This document shows, one piece after another, positions 21,041 through 33,613 of a DNA stretch of 64,000 nucleotides (position 1 is its first letter; each line of letters begins with the position of its first letter). A program made the translations under genes and the position numbers. The DNA comes from Muscardinus avellanarius (taxonomy: Eukaryota > Chordata > Mammalia > Rodentia > Gliridae), in contig OY726560.1 in NCBI GenBank assembly GCA_963383645.1, forward strand, positions 85,299,093-85,363,092. The letters are read 5' to 3'. The notes beneath the pieces were generated by a model. The model was not told where the DNA came from. It saw nothing but the letters and a program-made list of their open reading frames with translations, and searched no databases.

Positions 21041-21260
21041 TGTCTTTTTGGTGTGTGGTACTGTGGGTGGAATCCATGGGCTTTTTTCTACCTCTGGGCT
21101 ATGTTCCCAGATCTATTTTATACTTTATTTGGAAACAGGGTCTCACTAAGTTGCTGAGAGCCTCACTAAGTAGCTGAGCCTGGCTTTGAACCTGTGCAAC
21201 CCTCCTGTCTCAGCCTCCCAAGTGCTGGGGTTATAAGTGTGGGCCACCACACCTGGCAAG
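21041..21260 (-). mobile_element. B1-dID SINE
   Basis: tgtggtactgtgggtggaatc through ccaccacacctggc. The phrase aaggccctgaaatttct at 21019 and 21259 on the two sides is the target duplication. Confidence 0.9.
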
Positions 21261-21387
21261 GCCCTGAAATTTCTATAAATATTTCAGGCTATCAAAAATT
21301 GTAAACTACTGTGAAATTGCTGAGATTTGCCAATTTTACCTAGACTGAGCTGTTTCAAAAAGTGGTGGCTTTCTAATATTAAGACAT

Positions 21388-21576
21388 TTGGAGCCATGTG
21401 TGGTGGTGCACACTTGTAATCCCCTCACTTGGGAGGCGGAAACAGGAGGATCACTCAGGTTCAAAGCCAGCCTTGCTGGCTTAAGAGACCCTGTTTCCAA
21501 ATAAAAATATAAAAAAATAGGTGTCTGGGAGTGTAACCCAAAGGTAGAAGGGTTTCCAGGAACCCCAGTACCACCA
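21388..21576 (+). mobile_element. Young B1-dID SINE
   Basis: agccatgtgtggtggtgcac through aaccccagtaccacc; its tail has expanded into GAA repeats. Confidence 0.9.
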
Positions 21577-21627
21577 AAGAAGAAGAAGAAGAAGAAGAAG
21601 AAGAAGAAGAAGAAGAAGAAGAAGAAG

Positions 21628-21657
<30 letters not shown>
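21577..21657 (+). repeat. (GAA)n microsatellite, about 27 units
   Basis: Uninterrupted GAA for about 81 bp, then a short TAG-type run. Pure GAA tracts form triplexes and are length-unstable. Minus-strand open frames through it (poly-Ser, poly-Leu) are artefacts. Confidence 0.95.
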
Positions 21658-21659
<2 letters not shown>

Positions 21660-21671
21660 GTAGTAGAAGTA

Positions 21672-21990
21672 GTTTTGAGCAAAACATGGTGGTACATGCC
21701 TGTAATCTCAGTATTTGGGAGACTGAGACAGGAGGATTGCAGATTCAAGGCCAGCCTCAACAACATAGCAAGACTCAGCAACCTAACAAAACCCTATTTC
21801 AAAATCAAAAATTAAAATCCAGGTGAAAGTGTACCTCCAAGGTAAAATGTCCCAGGTTCAATCACCAGCTATGGAAGCAAGGCGAGGGGGTTCATGGTGG
21901 AGACTGAGGCAGGAAGATCACAGGTTTGAAGCCAGTCTCTGCAACTTACTACAATCCTGTTTCAAAGTAAAAAGTAAAAAGAACTGGAAT
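21672..21990 (+). mobile_element. Two plus-strand SINE copies
   Basis: 21676-21868 runs from gagcaaaacatggtggtac to gttcaatcaccag. 21880-21990 is a second, shortened copy (aggcgagggggttcatgg..., tail lost). Confidence 0.75.
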
Positions 21991-22479
21991 GTAGCACTCT
22001 CACAAAATTAAAAATTTTGGTGTATTGCTGAAAATGATTTAAGATTCATTTCTACTGATTAAAGATTATAAAATCTGGTAAAAATAAATAAATAATTAAA
22101 TATTATGTTTGACCCTAACAAAATTCCCAAATCCTTTGTATTATAATTGTAACTATTTTTGCTTTACATAGTTGATTATCCATTAAAGAAATTTAAAAGG
22201 AAAAAAAAATTTCAAATTTGCTCCCCAAGTAATGGTCAAATATGGAATCACGAAACATTAAGAGCTGTGGTGGCCATGACGAAGTTATGTTGAAGTAGGA
22301 AGGAAGTGAGGCAGAGTGGACCCTAAATAGGCTGTGGATGATGCTTCCACCTATAGCAAGGCCAGTGAATTGCCCTCTGATCTTCTCGACTATATAAAGT
22401 TCCAAACTAAGATAATTACTATCCTATTTAATAAAATCACGCATAGCCTTCTATTAATCCTCCTTTTCTTTCTTTTCTT
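21991..22479. other. Stretch without recognised gene or repeat
   Basis: AT-rich; nothing supportable. Confidence 0.4.
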
Positions 22480-22656
22480 CTTGACACTGTGACTGAACCC
22501 AGGGTTGTTTTACCTCTAAGCTACCATCTCAGCCCTTTTTTAAATTTTATTTTAAAAGGTCTCACTAAGTAACTGCACATTGGCCATGAACCTGGAAACT
22601 TCTGTCTCCGCCTTTCAGATCCTGGACTCCAGAGTGCCCACTGTACCCAGAGCATT
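22480..22656 (-). mobile_element. Old SINE
   Basis: Divergent copy with actgaacccagggttgttt tail box and a worn B1 part. Confidence 0.65.
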
Positions 22657-22994
22657 TAACATCTTCTTAGACCATACCTGCCATCCATTCAGCTGCTACT
22701 GCTTATTTTCTGAGTTTTTTTTTCTTTTATTTGTCTCTCCTTTATTTCAAATATAAGTAGCAACTTATCTTTTATTTCCACACAGTGTGACACTGTGGTT
22801 TCTCTAGATCCCTTATCTTTTATATACACCTCTTGCCATCTGTTGCTTTTGTAAAATAACCAGGGAGTGATGGTTTCACCTTAATAATTATAAATTCCTT
22901 CAAGGTTCTGTTACATTGCACTGAAAGACAGAAGATTTTTTTAAATAAATGGCATTCTTATTAGGGAAAAAATAAAGTAAGAAAGAAAGGAAGA
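22657..22994. other. Stretch without recognised gene or repeat
   Basis: Nothing recognised. Confidence 0.35.
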
Positions 22995-23212
22995 AAGAAT
23001 TCCAGGCATATTGGTGCATGCCTATAATCCCAGTACTAAGGAGATTGAAACAGAAGGATCACAGTTAGGAGACCAGCCTCAGCAACTTAGCAAAGAGACC
23101 CTCAACAACTTAAGAGAGATGGTGTTTCAAGACAAAGAAATTAAAAAGGACTAGGGTATACGTATTATGTAGAATTCCCCTTGGTTCAATTTGCCATACC
23201 CCCCGCCCCCCC
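22995..23212 (+). mobile_element. Old SINE
   Basis: tccaggcatattggtgcatg through ttggttcaatttgccatacc, with C and A runs after it. Confidence 0.75.
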
Positions 23213-23807
23213 AAAAAAAACCTCTTAGAAAAAGAATACTTTTAAAAATGCTGACGTTTTTCCCCTTTCGACATTCCCTTTTATTTTCAGTATGATAAAA
23301 GTAGGGTACTGGGCTGTAGCATGGTAAACGTGAGTGCTTTGGAAAGGCCAGAGCTTTCAAAACATGATCAACACAGCCAAAATGCACAAAAATCACAGTG
23401 TGTAACTGGCCATGGCCCCACGAGATTGCGTGTAAAGGCCTGGCTAATAGGAGTGTCCACAATGAAAGGCCATTGTCCTTGCTGTGAACAATGACTTCCT
23501 AGAATTCAACTGTCTTGTTTCCTGTAATTTTCATCTTTAGGAAATTCATGATTTCTCTGAGCTCTAACATTTATTTGTGGTACTGCTTTTTAAAAAATTT
23601 TTTAGACATGAGCTATTTTATAATACTCATATAAAGGTACAGTTATAAATTAAGCCTTGAATAAAATTCACTCACAAATACTCTCACAATTATCAACTCA
23701 GAAACACAAAACATACTTTCATATACTTAAATATCCCCTATGATTAAAAGAATACTAATTTTAATAGCATGATTCATCATAAATTTTTCTTTCTTTCTTT
23801 CTTTTTT
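23213..23807. other. Stretch without recognised gene
   Basis: No element recognised; TTTC run at 23788-23805 next to the L1 tail. Confidence 0.4.
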
Positions 23808-24356
23808 TTTATTGGTGCACTGTATTTATACATCATACTGGGGTAAAAAACTTGTGTAGGCATAAATTCAATCTTCACCCAGCCAGCCCCCACCCAGTCC
23901 CCATCTCACTCCTTCCCTGTCCCTCCCTCCCATGCTTGGTTTAGTGGTTGACTTAGATATGAATACGTACATCATGTGCTTTAAAGCGTTTCCCTCTCCC
24001 CACCTCCTATCCCCACAGTTAGGTTGTATTATTTGCTCCTCTATAGAATATCTTTTTTCACCCAGAGTTCCTCCTATGACCCCATTCATCCTAGCTTTCA
24101 CATATTAGGGAAAGCATCCAATACCTTACTTTTTGTGACTGACTAATCTCACTTAGCATAATGTCCTCAAGATCCGTCCATTTCTCTGAAAATACCGCAA
24201 TTGTATTTTTTTATGGCTGAGTAAAATTCCATTACATACATATCCCACAGTTTTGTAATCCACTCATCTGTTGATGGACATCTTGGCTGGTTCCACAGTT
24301 TGGCTATGGTGAATTGTGCAGCTATACTATAGATACACATGCATTAGTTTGGTAGT

Positions 24357-24906
<550 letters not shown>

Positions 24907-25342
24907 TCAAAGATATAGGCCTGTAGTTCTCCTTCCTTGAACTGTCTTCGTTTGGTTTTGGTATTAATGTGATGTTGGCTTCATAGAATTCATTTGGGAC
25001 AATTCCATTTTTTTTTCTATTTCTCAAAATAGATTGAGGAGTATTGGTATTAGCTAGCTCTTCTATAAAGGCTTTATAGAATTCACTTGGGAAGCCATCT
25101 GGTCCTGGGCTTTTCTTTTATGGTAGGCTCTTTATTGCTGTTTCAATCTCTTTGATTGTTACTGGTTGGTTTAAGTGTTCTGTATCTTCTTGACTCAGTT
25201 TAGGAAGGTTCTATTTATCTAGAAAGTTGTCAATTCCTACGGATTTTCAATTTTGTTGGAGTATAGTTTTTCAAAGTAGTTTCTGATAATCCTCTGGATT
25301 TCTACACTGTCAGTATTATATCTCCTTTTTCATCTCTTATCT

Positions 25343-25819
25343 TCATAATTTGGGTTGATTCTCTCTTTTTTTTTTAGTTAGGTTGGCTGGTGGACTCTCA
25401 ATCTTGTTAATTTTTTCAAGAAACCAGCTTTTGGTTTTGTTGATTTTCTGTATTTTTTTATTCTCTACTTTATTAATTTCTGCTCTTATCTTAATAATTT
25501 CCTGTCTTTTACTGGCTTTGAGATTAGATTTTTCCTGTTTTTCAAGGGCTTTGAGGCATTTCATTAGGTTATTTATTTGATGATTTTCTGTCTTTCTTAC
25601 GTGAGCACTCAGTGCTATAAATTTTCCTCTTAATACTGCCTTCAAAGTGTCCCAGAGGTTTTGATATGTTGTGTCTTTATTTTCATTTGTTTCTAGAAAT
25701 TTCTTGATTTCACCTCTTATGTCTTCTATGACCCATTCTTTATTCAGAAATGTGGTGTTCAGTCTCCACATGTTTATGTTGTTTCTCTGGGCCTTCTTAT
25801 AGTTGATTTCTAGTTTCAT
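25343..25819 (-). pseudogene. L1 ORF2 linker fragment (open 158 codons)
   Basis: Corresponds to the stretch between the endonuclease and reverse transcriptase domains. Motifs: [69 protein letters not shown]. Adjacent endonuclease codons lie at 25820-26310, including an HGTFSKIDHILGHK equivalent. Confidence 0.85.
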
Positions 25820-26383
25820 TCTATTATGGTCTGAAATAACACAGGGAAGTATCTAACATTTTTTGAATTTGTTAGTGCTCATTTTGTGTCCCAGGATGTG
25901 ATCTATTTTGGAGAAGGTTCCGTGAGCAGCTGAGAAAAATGTAAACTCCACTGTAGTTGGGTGAAATATTCTATATATGTCCAACAGGTCCATTTGATTA
26001 ATGGTGTTCTTTAGTTCTGAGGCATCTTTACTGACCCTTTGTCTAGATTATCTGTCTAATGGTGTGAGAGGGGTGTTGAAGTGTCCCAGTATTATTGTAT
26101 TGGGATTGGTGTGTGTGGTTTAATGTCACAGAGTCTTTGTTTTATGAAAGTAGCTGCACCTATGTTTGGGGCATAAATGTTGATTATTGTTATTTCTTCT
26201 TGTTGAATAGTTCCTTTTACCAGTAAAAACTAACCTTCTTCATCTCTTCTAATTAGCCTGGGCTTGAAATCTAACTTGTCTGATATCATATTTGTACTTC
26301 TGCTTACCTTCTAGTTCCATTGGCATGGATTACCTTGTCTGCTGGATGGAAGTTCTTGTTTCTCTGGTTCTGGCATATATTAC

Positions 26384-26989
26384 TTATTTCTTCCATATTT
26401 TCTCTAGTGCTGGTTTTGAAGACATAAATTCCTTCAGCTTCTGTTTGTCATGGATGCTTCTTATTTCCTCATCTAATTTGAAAGATAGTTTTGCTGGGAA
26501 GGAAATTTTTGGCTGGAAGTTGTTTTCTTTCAGAGTTTGGAATGTGTTACTCCCAGCCCTTCTGGCTTTCATGACTTCGTTTGGGAAGTCTGGAGTGATT
26601 CTAATTGGTTTGCCTCTGAATGTCACGTGGCCTTTTATTTTTGTTGCCATTAAGATTCTCTCTTTGGCTTCTACTTTGGTCATTTTGACTATTATGTGGC
26701 ATGGGGAACCTTTTCTCTGATCCTGTCTAAAGGGAGTTCTATAAGTTTCTTGTACCTGTGTATCGACCTCTTGCTCTATGTTTGAAAAATTTTCTGCTAT
26801 CACTTCTTTGAAGAGATTATTAATCCCTTTGTTTTCACCTTCTTTTCCCTCCTCTATGCCAATAATTCTTAGGTTAGCTCTCTTAAGATAGGTCCATATT
26901 TCTTCAATGTCCAATTCCTGTTGACGAATTGTTTTTTCTATGTTATAAACTATGTGTTCATTTTTGCAAAGATCATCTTCTAGGAACAA
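26384..26989 (-). pseudogene. L1 ORF1 remnant (about 200 codons open)
   Basis: Same protein as at 1028-1819: RRM start LRIIGIEEGKE, FRGKPIRITPDFP and KQKLKEFMSSKPALEKI are present. The N-terminal coiled coil is cut off by a stop and the initiator region near 27220 has lost its ATG (AAG instead). Confidence 0.85.
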
Positions 26990-27290
26990 GATTCTATTCT
27001 CTGTATTGTATAATCAATTTTTTATAGTTTGAATTGATGCCTTTACTTCAGTGATTGCATTCTTTATTTCTTTCAGACTCTTTCTAAATTATTTTCTGAA
27101 ATCCTGAATTATTTCCACAGTTACATTCCTGATTTAATCTTCTGGAAATCTCTGAATTTCTGTGATATCAGGTTCTGTTGTGGAGTTGTGGGAGCTCATT
27201 GCTCTGTTGTTCCTCTTTCCCTTGATTTCAGAAGTTTGTGCCTGTTGATTTTGGTAGGTTTCTTTCAGTCTCTAGGTGTCAGCTGGTATT

Positions 27291-27829
27291 TTCAAGGGCA
27301 AGTTGTGATCAACAGTGAAGGTTGAGTAAGGAGTGAAGAGAGGGAGCAAATGGAAGAATAGGGTAAGGTCAGATAGGGTAAAATAGTATGAGCATATGAG
27401 TTTATTACAGTAGTATATACGAGAGATTAGAGATAGTGCCAGTGTAGTAGAATTCTAGTAACCAATGTATAGTTTCTGGTATAGTGATATGAATTAGATT
27501 CAATACAGGACTAGGGAGCAACAAAAAGAAAAGAAAAGATAGATGAGAGAGTAGATTTGTGCAAGGGAAGAAGCTTGGGAGAAAATTTGGTATGAGGGTT
27601 AAAAAACAACAAAAATAAACAAAGCAAAACAAAAATCATAAAAACAAAACAAAACAATCTTTATTTTAGATATAACTAGTTAAAACACAAAATCATTGAA
27701 TAAAACCCCAATGTACAAAATTGATCACAATCTCACTACAAAGAGAGGCTTATACCCAGACACATTTTTTTAAAAAACTTGCTATTTGAACACTCAACTG
27801 CATTTCAGTAGTTTATAAAACAAAAAAGC
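27291..27829. other. Stretch without recognised gene; A-rich
   Basis: Purine-rich, with AAACAAAA runs at 27600-27655 that may be the tail of an unknown retroposed piece. Confidence 0.35.
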
Positions 27830-28165
27830 TGAGCCAAGTGGTACAGGCTTATCATCCCAGTACTTGTGAGGCTAAGACAGGATGATCACAGATTCAAGGT
27901 CCATCTGACAAACTAAGGAGACCCTGTTTCAAAATAAAGTAGGGATTGGGATATATCTCAGAGGTAGAATGCCCTGAGTTCAATCCCCAGTATAACACAC
28001 AAACACACAAGAATTACAAGAATTAATACTATAGTGTGCCCGGCATAATTGTGGCACATGCTTATAATCCCACTACTTGGGAGGCCAACACAGGAGGATC
28101 CCAGGTTCACAGGCAACCTCAGCTACTTAGTGAGGCCCTCTACAACTTAGTGAGATTCTGAGCCA
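27830..28165 (+). mobile_element. Two SINEs
   Basis: 27830-27995 ends gagttcaatccccagtataac. 28040-28165 is a second copy lacking its tail. Confidence 0.8.
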
Positions 28166-28479
28166 GCTTTTAGTCCCCTCTGCATCTCTGATGCCCAACA
28201 AACAAAAGGTATAAAACAAGTTAATTTTCAATAAAAGTAGAAATGTTATTCAATGTGCTCATGTGTAGAGTCTACAATTCACTTTATAGCAATAAAATAT
28301 AACCATTGTGTTGAAAGTTCTGCCATATGCATCTACATGAAGGAAAACAGGACTTGGCATTGGCAAAGGGCACAGGTCAAAAGAAGTATCTCCAAGGCAG
28401 GTGTCGCCTTGATGGATCCCACCTGTGACACCTTTTCATTTTAGAGAAATAGGAGAGCTTTTGTGAAAATAAAACCTAA
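28166..28479. other. Stretch without recognised gene or repeat
   Basis: Nothing supportable. Confidence 0.35.
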
Positions 28480-28663
28480 GTCAGGCATATGGTACTTGCT
28501 TGTGATCTCAGTACCTGAGAGGCTGAGGGAGGAGGATGACAGGTTCAATGCCAGCCTCAGAAACCTAGGAAGACTCTCAACAACTTAGCAAGACCATGTT
28601 TAAAAAAAATAAAAAGAGCTCATGGTATAGTTTGGAGGTAGAATGCCCCTGGATTATCCCCAG

Positions 28664-28711
<48 letters not shown>

Positions 28712-28920
28712 CTAACAACACATGGTGACACACACATGCCTGTAACTCTAATACTTGAAAGACTGAGACAGAAAGATAGCAGGTCTGAGGACAGCCTCAA
28801 CAAGTAGTGAGACTCTCATTAACCTAGTGAGACTCTGCTTAAAAAAAATAAAAAAAAATAGAGCTAGGAGTTTGACTTGGAGATAAAATGGCCCTGCGTT
28901 CAATCCCCAGTACCACATAT
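28480..28920 (+). mobile_element. Two SINEs around a (GA)n run
   Basis: 28480-28664 ends attatccccagtgcag. GA repeats fill 28666-28705. 28712-28916 is the next copy, ending caatccccagtaccac, then AAAT and TG/AT microsatellite sequence to about 29005. Confidence 0.85.
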
Positions 28921-29035
28921 AAATAAATAAATTTACATATGTGTATATTTATATTTATGTACATACATATATATTCTTGAGTGTGTGTGTGTATTTATAC
29001 ATGCATCCACACACATGTGCATGAGGGTGGAATAA

Positions 29036-29145
29036 TTGAACCTAGAGCCTCATATCTGGTAAGCAAAGGCTGTATAGTGAACTACACTTTCAACCCTAAA
29101 ATCTATATTTGTGTTCTTTCAACCCTAAAACCTACATTTGTGTGA
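29036..29145 (-). repeat. SINE tail fragment with a 27 bp tandem duplication
   Basis: A reverse tail box (attgaacctagagcctcat). Units at 29088-29114 and 29117-29143, each tttcaaccctaaaa(t/c)cta(t/c)atttgtgt, are 25/27 identical. Confidence 0.65.
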
Positions 29146-29446
29146 GATTTCTTTTCTTCTATTTCTTTTCCTTTTTCTCTTTCTCTTTCTCTCTTTTTGT
29201 CTCTTTTTGTACCGGGATGGAACCCAGGGCCATTCTACCTCCAAGGTAGACTTCCAGCTCTTTTTACTTTGAAATAATCCAAATACTGGGATTACAGAAT
29301 GTGCCATCATATCCAGCTTTATTTTTTTTTTTAATTTTGAAACAGGATCTTCCTATTTTTCTGAGTCTAGTCTTGATCCTGTAATTCGCCTTTCTCAGCC
29401 TCCCAAGTATTGGATTACAGGTGTGTGCCACCACACTCCATACTCA
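29146..29446 (-). mobile_element. Pyrimidine-rich run and divergent SINE
   Basis: TTTC/TCTTT tract at 29150-29200, then gggatggaacccagggcc through caccacactcca with an internal duplication of the B1 part. Confidence 0.75.
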
Positions 29447-29566
29447 TTATATATTTCAAATGACGTACCTTGAATATGCTCCTTCAGTGACAAAATATAG
29501 GAGTTTTGGGTTACATTAATTTGATAGCTATATTAGGGTCATCCAAATAAATAGAACCAATACAGT

Positions 29567-29601
<35 letters not shown>

Positions 29602-29940
29602 TGTGGTGTGTGTGTGTAGAAAAGAGAAAGAGATTTATCTTAAGAAATTGGCTCACACAATCAGGAGGGAATGTGCAAGTCCAAAACCTTCAGGACAGAT
29701 CAGAAGAGGGAGACACCAGAAAAACTGGCGTTATGGTTCAATTTCAAAGGCTCCTGAGGGCAGAAGTCCCTTTTTTTTCAGCACCACATTAAACCAGTAT
29801 GATTGGGTAATCTGCTTTATTTAAAGGATATAGATTAACATAATTGCTAATCTCACCTTTTCTTCACAGAAACAAGAAAGAGACTGAGAGAAAGGAAGGA
29901 AGGAATAAAGGAAGGAAGGAAAGTAAAGAGAGAAATGCAT
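29447..29940. other. Unassigned, with (TG)n and (GGAA)n
   Basis: TG repeats at 29567-29617 and GGAA-type repeats at 29890-29925. No gene. Confidence 0.6.
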
Positions 29941-30045
29941 TTCCTCTAGCTAAGTTACTATGGAGGCTGGCCTTGAATCTTTCATCCTCCTGTCTTAGCT
30001 TCCCAAATACTTCTCTTATAGGCAAGTGCCACCACACCCAGAAAC
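29941..30045 (-). mobile_element. SINE fragment
   Basis: ctagctaagttactatggagg through caccacacccag. Confidence 0.75.
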
Positions 30046-30569
30046 TTATTGTTTTTAAGATCACTTTGTTAAAGTATGATTGACATACAAAAAGTCATGC
30101 ATATTTGATGCATATAACTTGATAAATTTGAGGATAAGTATATACCCATGGTACCATCACCACCATCAAGACTATAGACATATCTATCACCTTCTAAAGA
30201 TTCCTCCCACCTTCATTATTATTGTTATTATTATTATTGCTATTGTTGTATATGTATAGTAAGATCCACTCTCTTAGAAAATTCAAATATATAATACACT
30301 ATTGTTAACTACAGAGACTGCACTGTAATTCTGATCTTCAGAATGTGTTTTTGTCACATAACTGAAACTTTGTATCCTTTAAACATCATCTTTCTATTTC
30401 CTCCTTACCTTGGAGGAAATATAGTTGGGATATAAAATGTGCCCACGAAGCACTCAAGTGTTAGGTTCTGAGGTGGGGCCTGGCTAGAGGAGGTGGATTA
30501 CTGGGAATATACTCTAGAGGACTATTTTGTCCCTGGCCCCCTCCTTACCATCTCTCAAGATAGATGATA

Positions 30570-30608
<39 letters not shown>

Positions 30609-30950
30609 AAGATATCTGCTTCTTATCATCAGGCAGTGAGAGCATATTTTCTCCCATTGCCACTGCCACCATTTTGGAGCAGGCTGCTCATGGACTCATC
30701 TGAAACTATGAGTCTCAATTAAAGCTTTCTTCCTCTAGGTTGTGCTTGTCAGGTATTTTGGTCACAGAGATTCAAAAAATGAATTAAATTCCCCAACCCC
30801 TGGCAATTAATCATTTTGCTTTCTGCTTTTATGAGTTTGACTATTTTAGAGTGCATATATAAGTGAGATCATGCAGTATTAGTCTTTCTGAGCCTGGCTC
30901 ATTTAACTTAGAATAATATTCTCCAGGTGCATACTTGTTGAGGGTCTAAA
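30046..30950 (-). mobile_element. Ancient L1 3' UTR with an inserted MER/MaLR-type repeat
   Basis: 30060-30420 and 30790-30935 read as an old L1 3' UTR (for example cccctggcaattaatcattttgctttctgc and tatataagtgagatcatgcagtat). 30425-30790 is a plus-strand member of the ancient family also at 36785-37075 and 39234-39665 (gtggggcctggctagaggagg; ttaaagctttcttcctctagg; tattttggtcacag). GA repeats lie at 30572-30607. Confidence 0.65.
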
Positions 30951-31054
30951 AAAATATATGATGTATATTTTACTTGAGTTCTTTGCAAAGACTAGAAAGT
31001 AACAAAAAGCATTATCTATTATCCTATTTTAGCAAGATTTATAAGATCTGTGAC

Positions 31055-31722
31055 TCAACTTTTTTTTTTTTTTTTTTTTTGGTAGTACTATGGGTGGAAC
31101 CCAGAGGCTTTCTACCTCCAGGCTATACTCCCAGACCCATTTTATAGTTTATTTGGAAACAGGGTCTCACTAAGTTGCTGAGGCTGGCTTCGAACCTGTG
31201 CAATCCTCCTGTCTCAGCCTCCCAAGCACGGGGATTACAAGCGTGCACCACCCAACTTTAAACTTAAAATTGAAAAACAATTTCATCTGTTTTTTTTGTT
31301 TTGTTTTGTTTTTTTGTGGTTCCAAGGATTGAACCTAGGGACATTCCACCTCTCAGCTACATCAGTAACCTGATTTTACCTTTTATTTTGAAACAAGATC
31401 TCACAAAGTTGCCAGGGCTGGTCTGAAAACTGCAACTCTCCTGTCTTAGCCTCCCAAGAACTGGGATTACAGGTATGTGCCACCACACGTGGCTCCTGTT
31501 AACTTAATAATTCTGTGGGTTTTTTTTTAAAGTACTTGGGATGGAACCCAGAGGTATTCTACCTCTGTGCTACACCCCTAGCCCTATTATTTTATTCTTT
31601 CTTTTGAAATATCATCTCATTAAGTTGCGAAGGGCTGAGGCTGGGTATGAACCTGTGATCCCCTTGTCTCAGCCTCCCAAGTACTGGTATTACAAGCATG
31701 CACCACCAGGCCTAGCTCTGTT
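31055..31722 (-). mobile_element. Three minus-strand SINEs in a row
   Basis: 31060-31255 (tail box ggtggaacccagaggctttc), 31313-31497 (gattgaacctagggacattcc) and 31535-31720 (atggaacccagaggtattcta). Each has its own T run at the left. Confidence 0.88.
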
Positions 31723-32564
31723 CACTTAATTCTGAGAGCAAAATGTTAAATGACCTGTTTACATGCCTTCCCAATGTAATTAGGGTCCACAATCTGTGTT
31801 TATGCCTCTTATGAAGGATGGCATGGGGCATGCTTAGAACTGGGAATAAGACTCTAATCAGGTTCTTAGCTTGATGACCATTACAACTCTATTTCCTATG
31901 TGCCTCAGTTAGGCAAATGTTTACCTCAGGCATGAGGAAAAAAATTTGCTTGGGCTCCATTCTATGAAAATGGGCAAGGTGAAATTGAGACGGGAATTTG
32001 AGGGATCTTATTATTGAAATGTCCTCTGACCTGGTCCTGGGTACAATTGTTTCATATATCTTGACAAGAGAATGCAATATACTATGCTCCCTCTGGAGGA
32101 AATTGTAATGTAGAAGTACTGAATAGTTCAAAAATAAAACAACAAACTCCCTCAACACTTGTAGTCATGGATGTATTGACACTACAAGAAGGACCCATGG
32201 TACTGCCTTAGAACATCACTTTCACAGAATGGTCTTGTGAGCTTGTCATAAATGTGAGTTTTTGTGCTCATTTAGATCTGCTAGTTAGTTTCTCTGGGGA
32301 TGGAGCCCTATATCCAGGATCTTAATAGGTCTGATGTGATTATCACAGACCTCATATTGCTTCAAGCCCCATCTGGAGGAGCCACTCCCCTCCCTTCATA
32401 TTCATAACAGGCACATCATCAGCTCATCCCCCAACACAACGCAAGCAGAGCACAGAAGCATTATAGAGTCTGTATGAGGAACAAGAGACAGCAGGGAATG
32501 CCAGGGTGTGCAGTCGTGGCTCTCTGGGTATGCTCCCAGTGGTGTTTTATAGTTTTAAAATCTA
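31723..32564. other. Long stretch without recognised gene or repeat
   Basis: About 840 bp of non-repetitive DNA. An 89-codon minus-strand open frame (31889-32158) matches nothing I know. Confidence 0.45.
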
Positions 32565-32575
32565 GAAACTTCATA

Positions 32576-33497
32576 TTTTTAAAAATTTTTTATTGGTGCA
32601 TTGTAATCATACATGACATTGAAATACAAGATTTGAGAGGATATACAAACACACATCATCCAATTGGCCCTCATCCAATCCCCATCCCATTCTCTCCCCC
32701 TCCCTCAGTCCCATGCTTGACTGGTGATCATCTTTGATACATTTGTTTACATACCTCCTGAGTTTTAAAGAGGTTCTATCCTCCCCCATCCCATCCCCTC
32801 TGACTGGTCACCTTAATTGCTTCTCTATAGGGCCCTTTCTGCAACTCGACCTCCTCCTGTTACCCCTTTCCTCCTAGATTTTGCTAGCTAGGGGAAGCAT
32901 CTGGTTTTTACTTTCTGTGATATTTCTCTGTGCATGCCACATTTCAAGTTCTGATCCCACTCTTGACATCCCCAGTAGAGGCCTGGCCACCCAGAGGACT
33001 CTAATCCCGACCTCGCTGGCTCCACCACCGGCCTTGTCTCATGGGAGGCCCCGATTCTGGTCTCGCTGGCCCCCGCACCAGCCTAACCCCTTGGCAGGCT
33101 CCAATCCTGGCCTTGGAGGCCCCAGCACCAGCCTTGCCTCACAGCTGGCTCTGATCCTGGCCTCGCTGGCCCTGGCACTGGCCTTGCCCCTCAGCAGGCT
33201 CCGATCCAGGCCTCAGAGGCCCCAGCACTGGCCTTGCCTCATGGCAGTCTCCGATCCCGGCATCGCTGGCCCTAACACCAGCCTAACCCATCAGCAGGCT
33301 CCAATCCAGTCCTCGAAGGTCCCAGCACTGGCCTTGCCTCACGGCAGGCTTCAATCCCAGCCTCGGAGGCCTCAGTAGTGGCCTTGCCTCACAGCAGGCT
33401 CTGATCTCGGCCTTGCTGGCTCTGGCACTGGCCTTACCCCTTGGCAGGCTCTGATCCAGACCTCGAAGGCCCCAGCATCGGCCTTTTCTCATGGCAG
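32576..33497 (-). mobile_element. Composite retroposon: 50 bp VNTR joined to L1 3' UTR
   Basis: Minus-strand order: ten 50 bp GC-rich units, a spacer of about 90 bp, an L1 3' UTR (about 32905-32585, colinear with 23808-24140) and an A tail (T run at 32576-32596). The 11-base gaaacttcata at 32565-32575 and 33498-33508 is the target duplication enclosing both parts, so VNTR and L1 tail inserted as one transcript. The layout recalls SVA and LAVA of primates (VNTR plus other retroelement ends, moved by L1), but the VNTR unit here is different. No protein is encoded. Confidence 0.8.
32995..33495. repeat. Ten-unit VNTR, period 50 bp
   Basis: Units follow aggctccgatcc(a/c)ggcctc.. then ggccccagcactggccttgcctca and a (t/c)ggc or cagc end. 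Starts fall near 32995, 33046, 33096 and every 50 bp after. Units differ by 10-25%, with two alternating types (ctcgctggccct- versus ctcggaggcccc-), suggesting a 100 bp higher-order unit. There are no unique spacers, so it is not CRISPR-like. Confidence 0.9.
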
Positions 33498-33613
33498 GAA
33501 ACTTCATAATTTTTTATTTTCACCCTTCAAACCCTGCTTCTTTCTTAGGCAGTAAATCCTCAGTTAGGCCTACACTCTTAATCATAAAGGCTTCTCTTCT
33601 TGTTACAGGTTTG
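33498..33613. other. Short unassigned stretch
   Basis: Starts with the right-hand target duplication of the composite element; nothing else recognised. Confidence 0.35.

Noticed and set aside
21461..21781. Poly-Ser and poly-Leu proteins
   Set aside because: Translation of the (GAA)n tract and flanking SINEs.
32881..33378. 165-codon plus-strand open frame
   Set aside because: It reads through the 50 bp VNTR and gives a repetitive Leu/Pro/Ser sequence. 50 is not divisible by three, so units are read in changing frames, unlike a selected protein.
32995..33495. CRISPR-like array
   Set aside because: Units are contiguous with no unique spacers, in a mammalian genome; it is a minisatellite.
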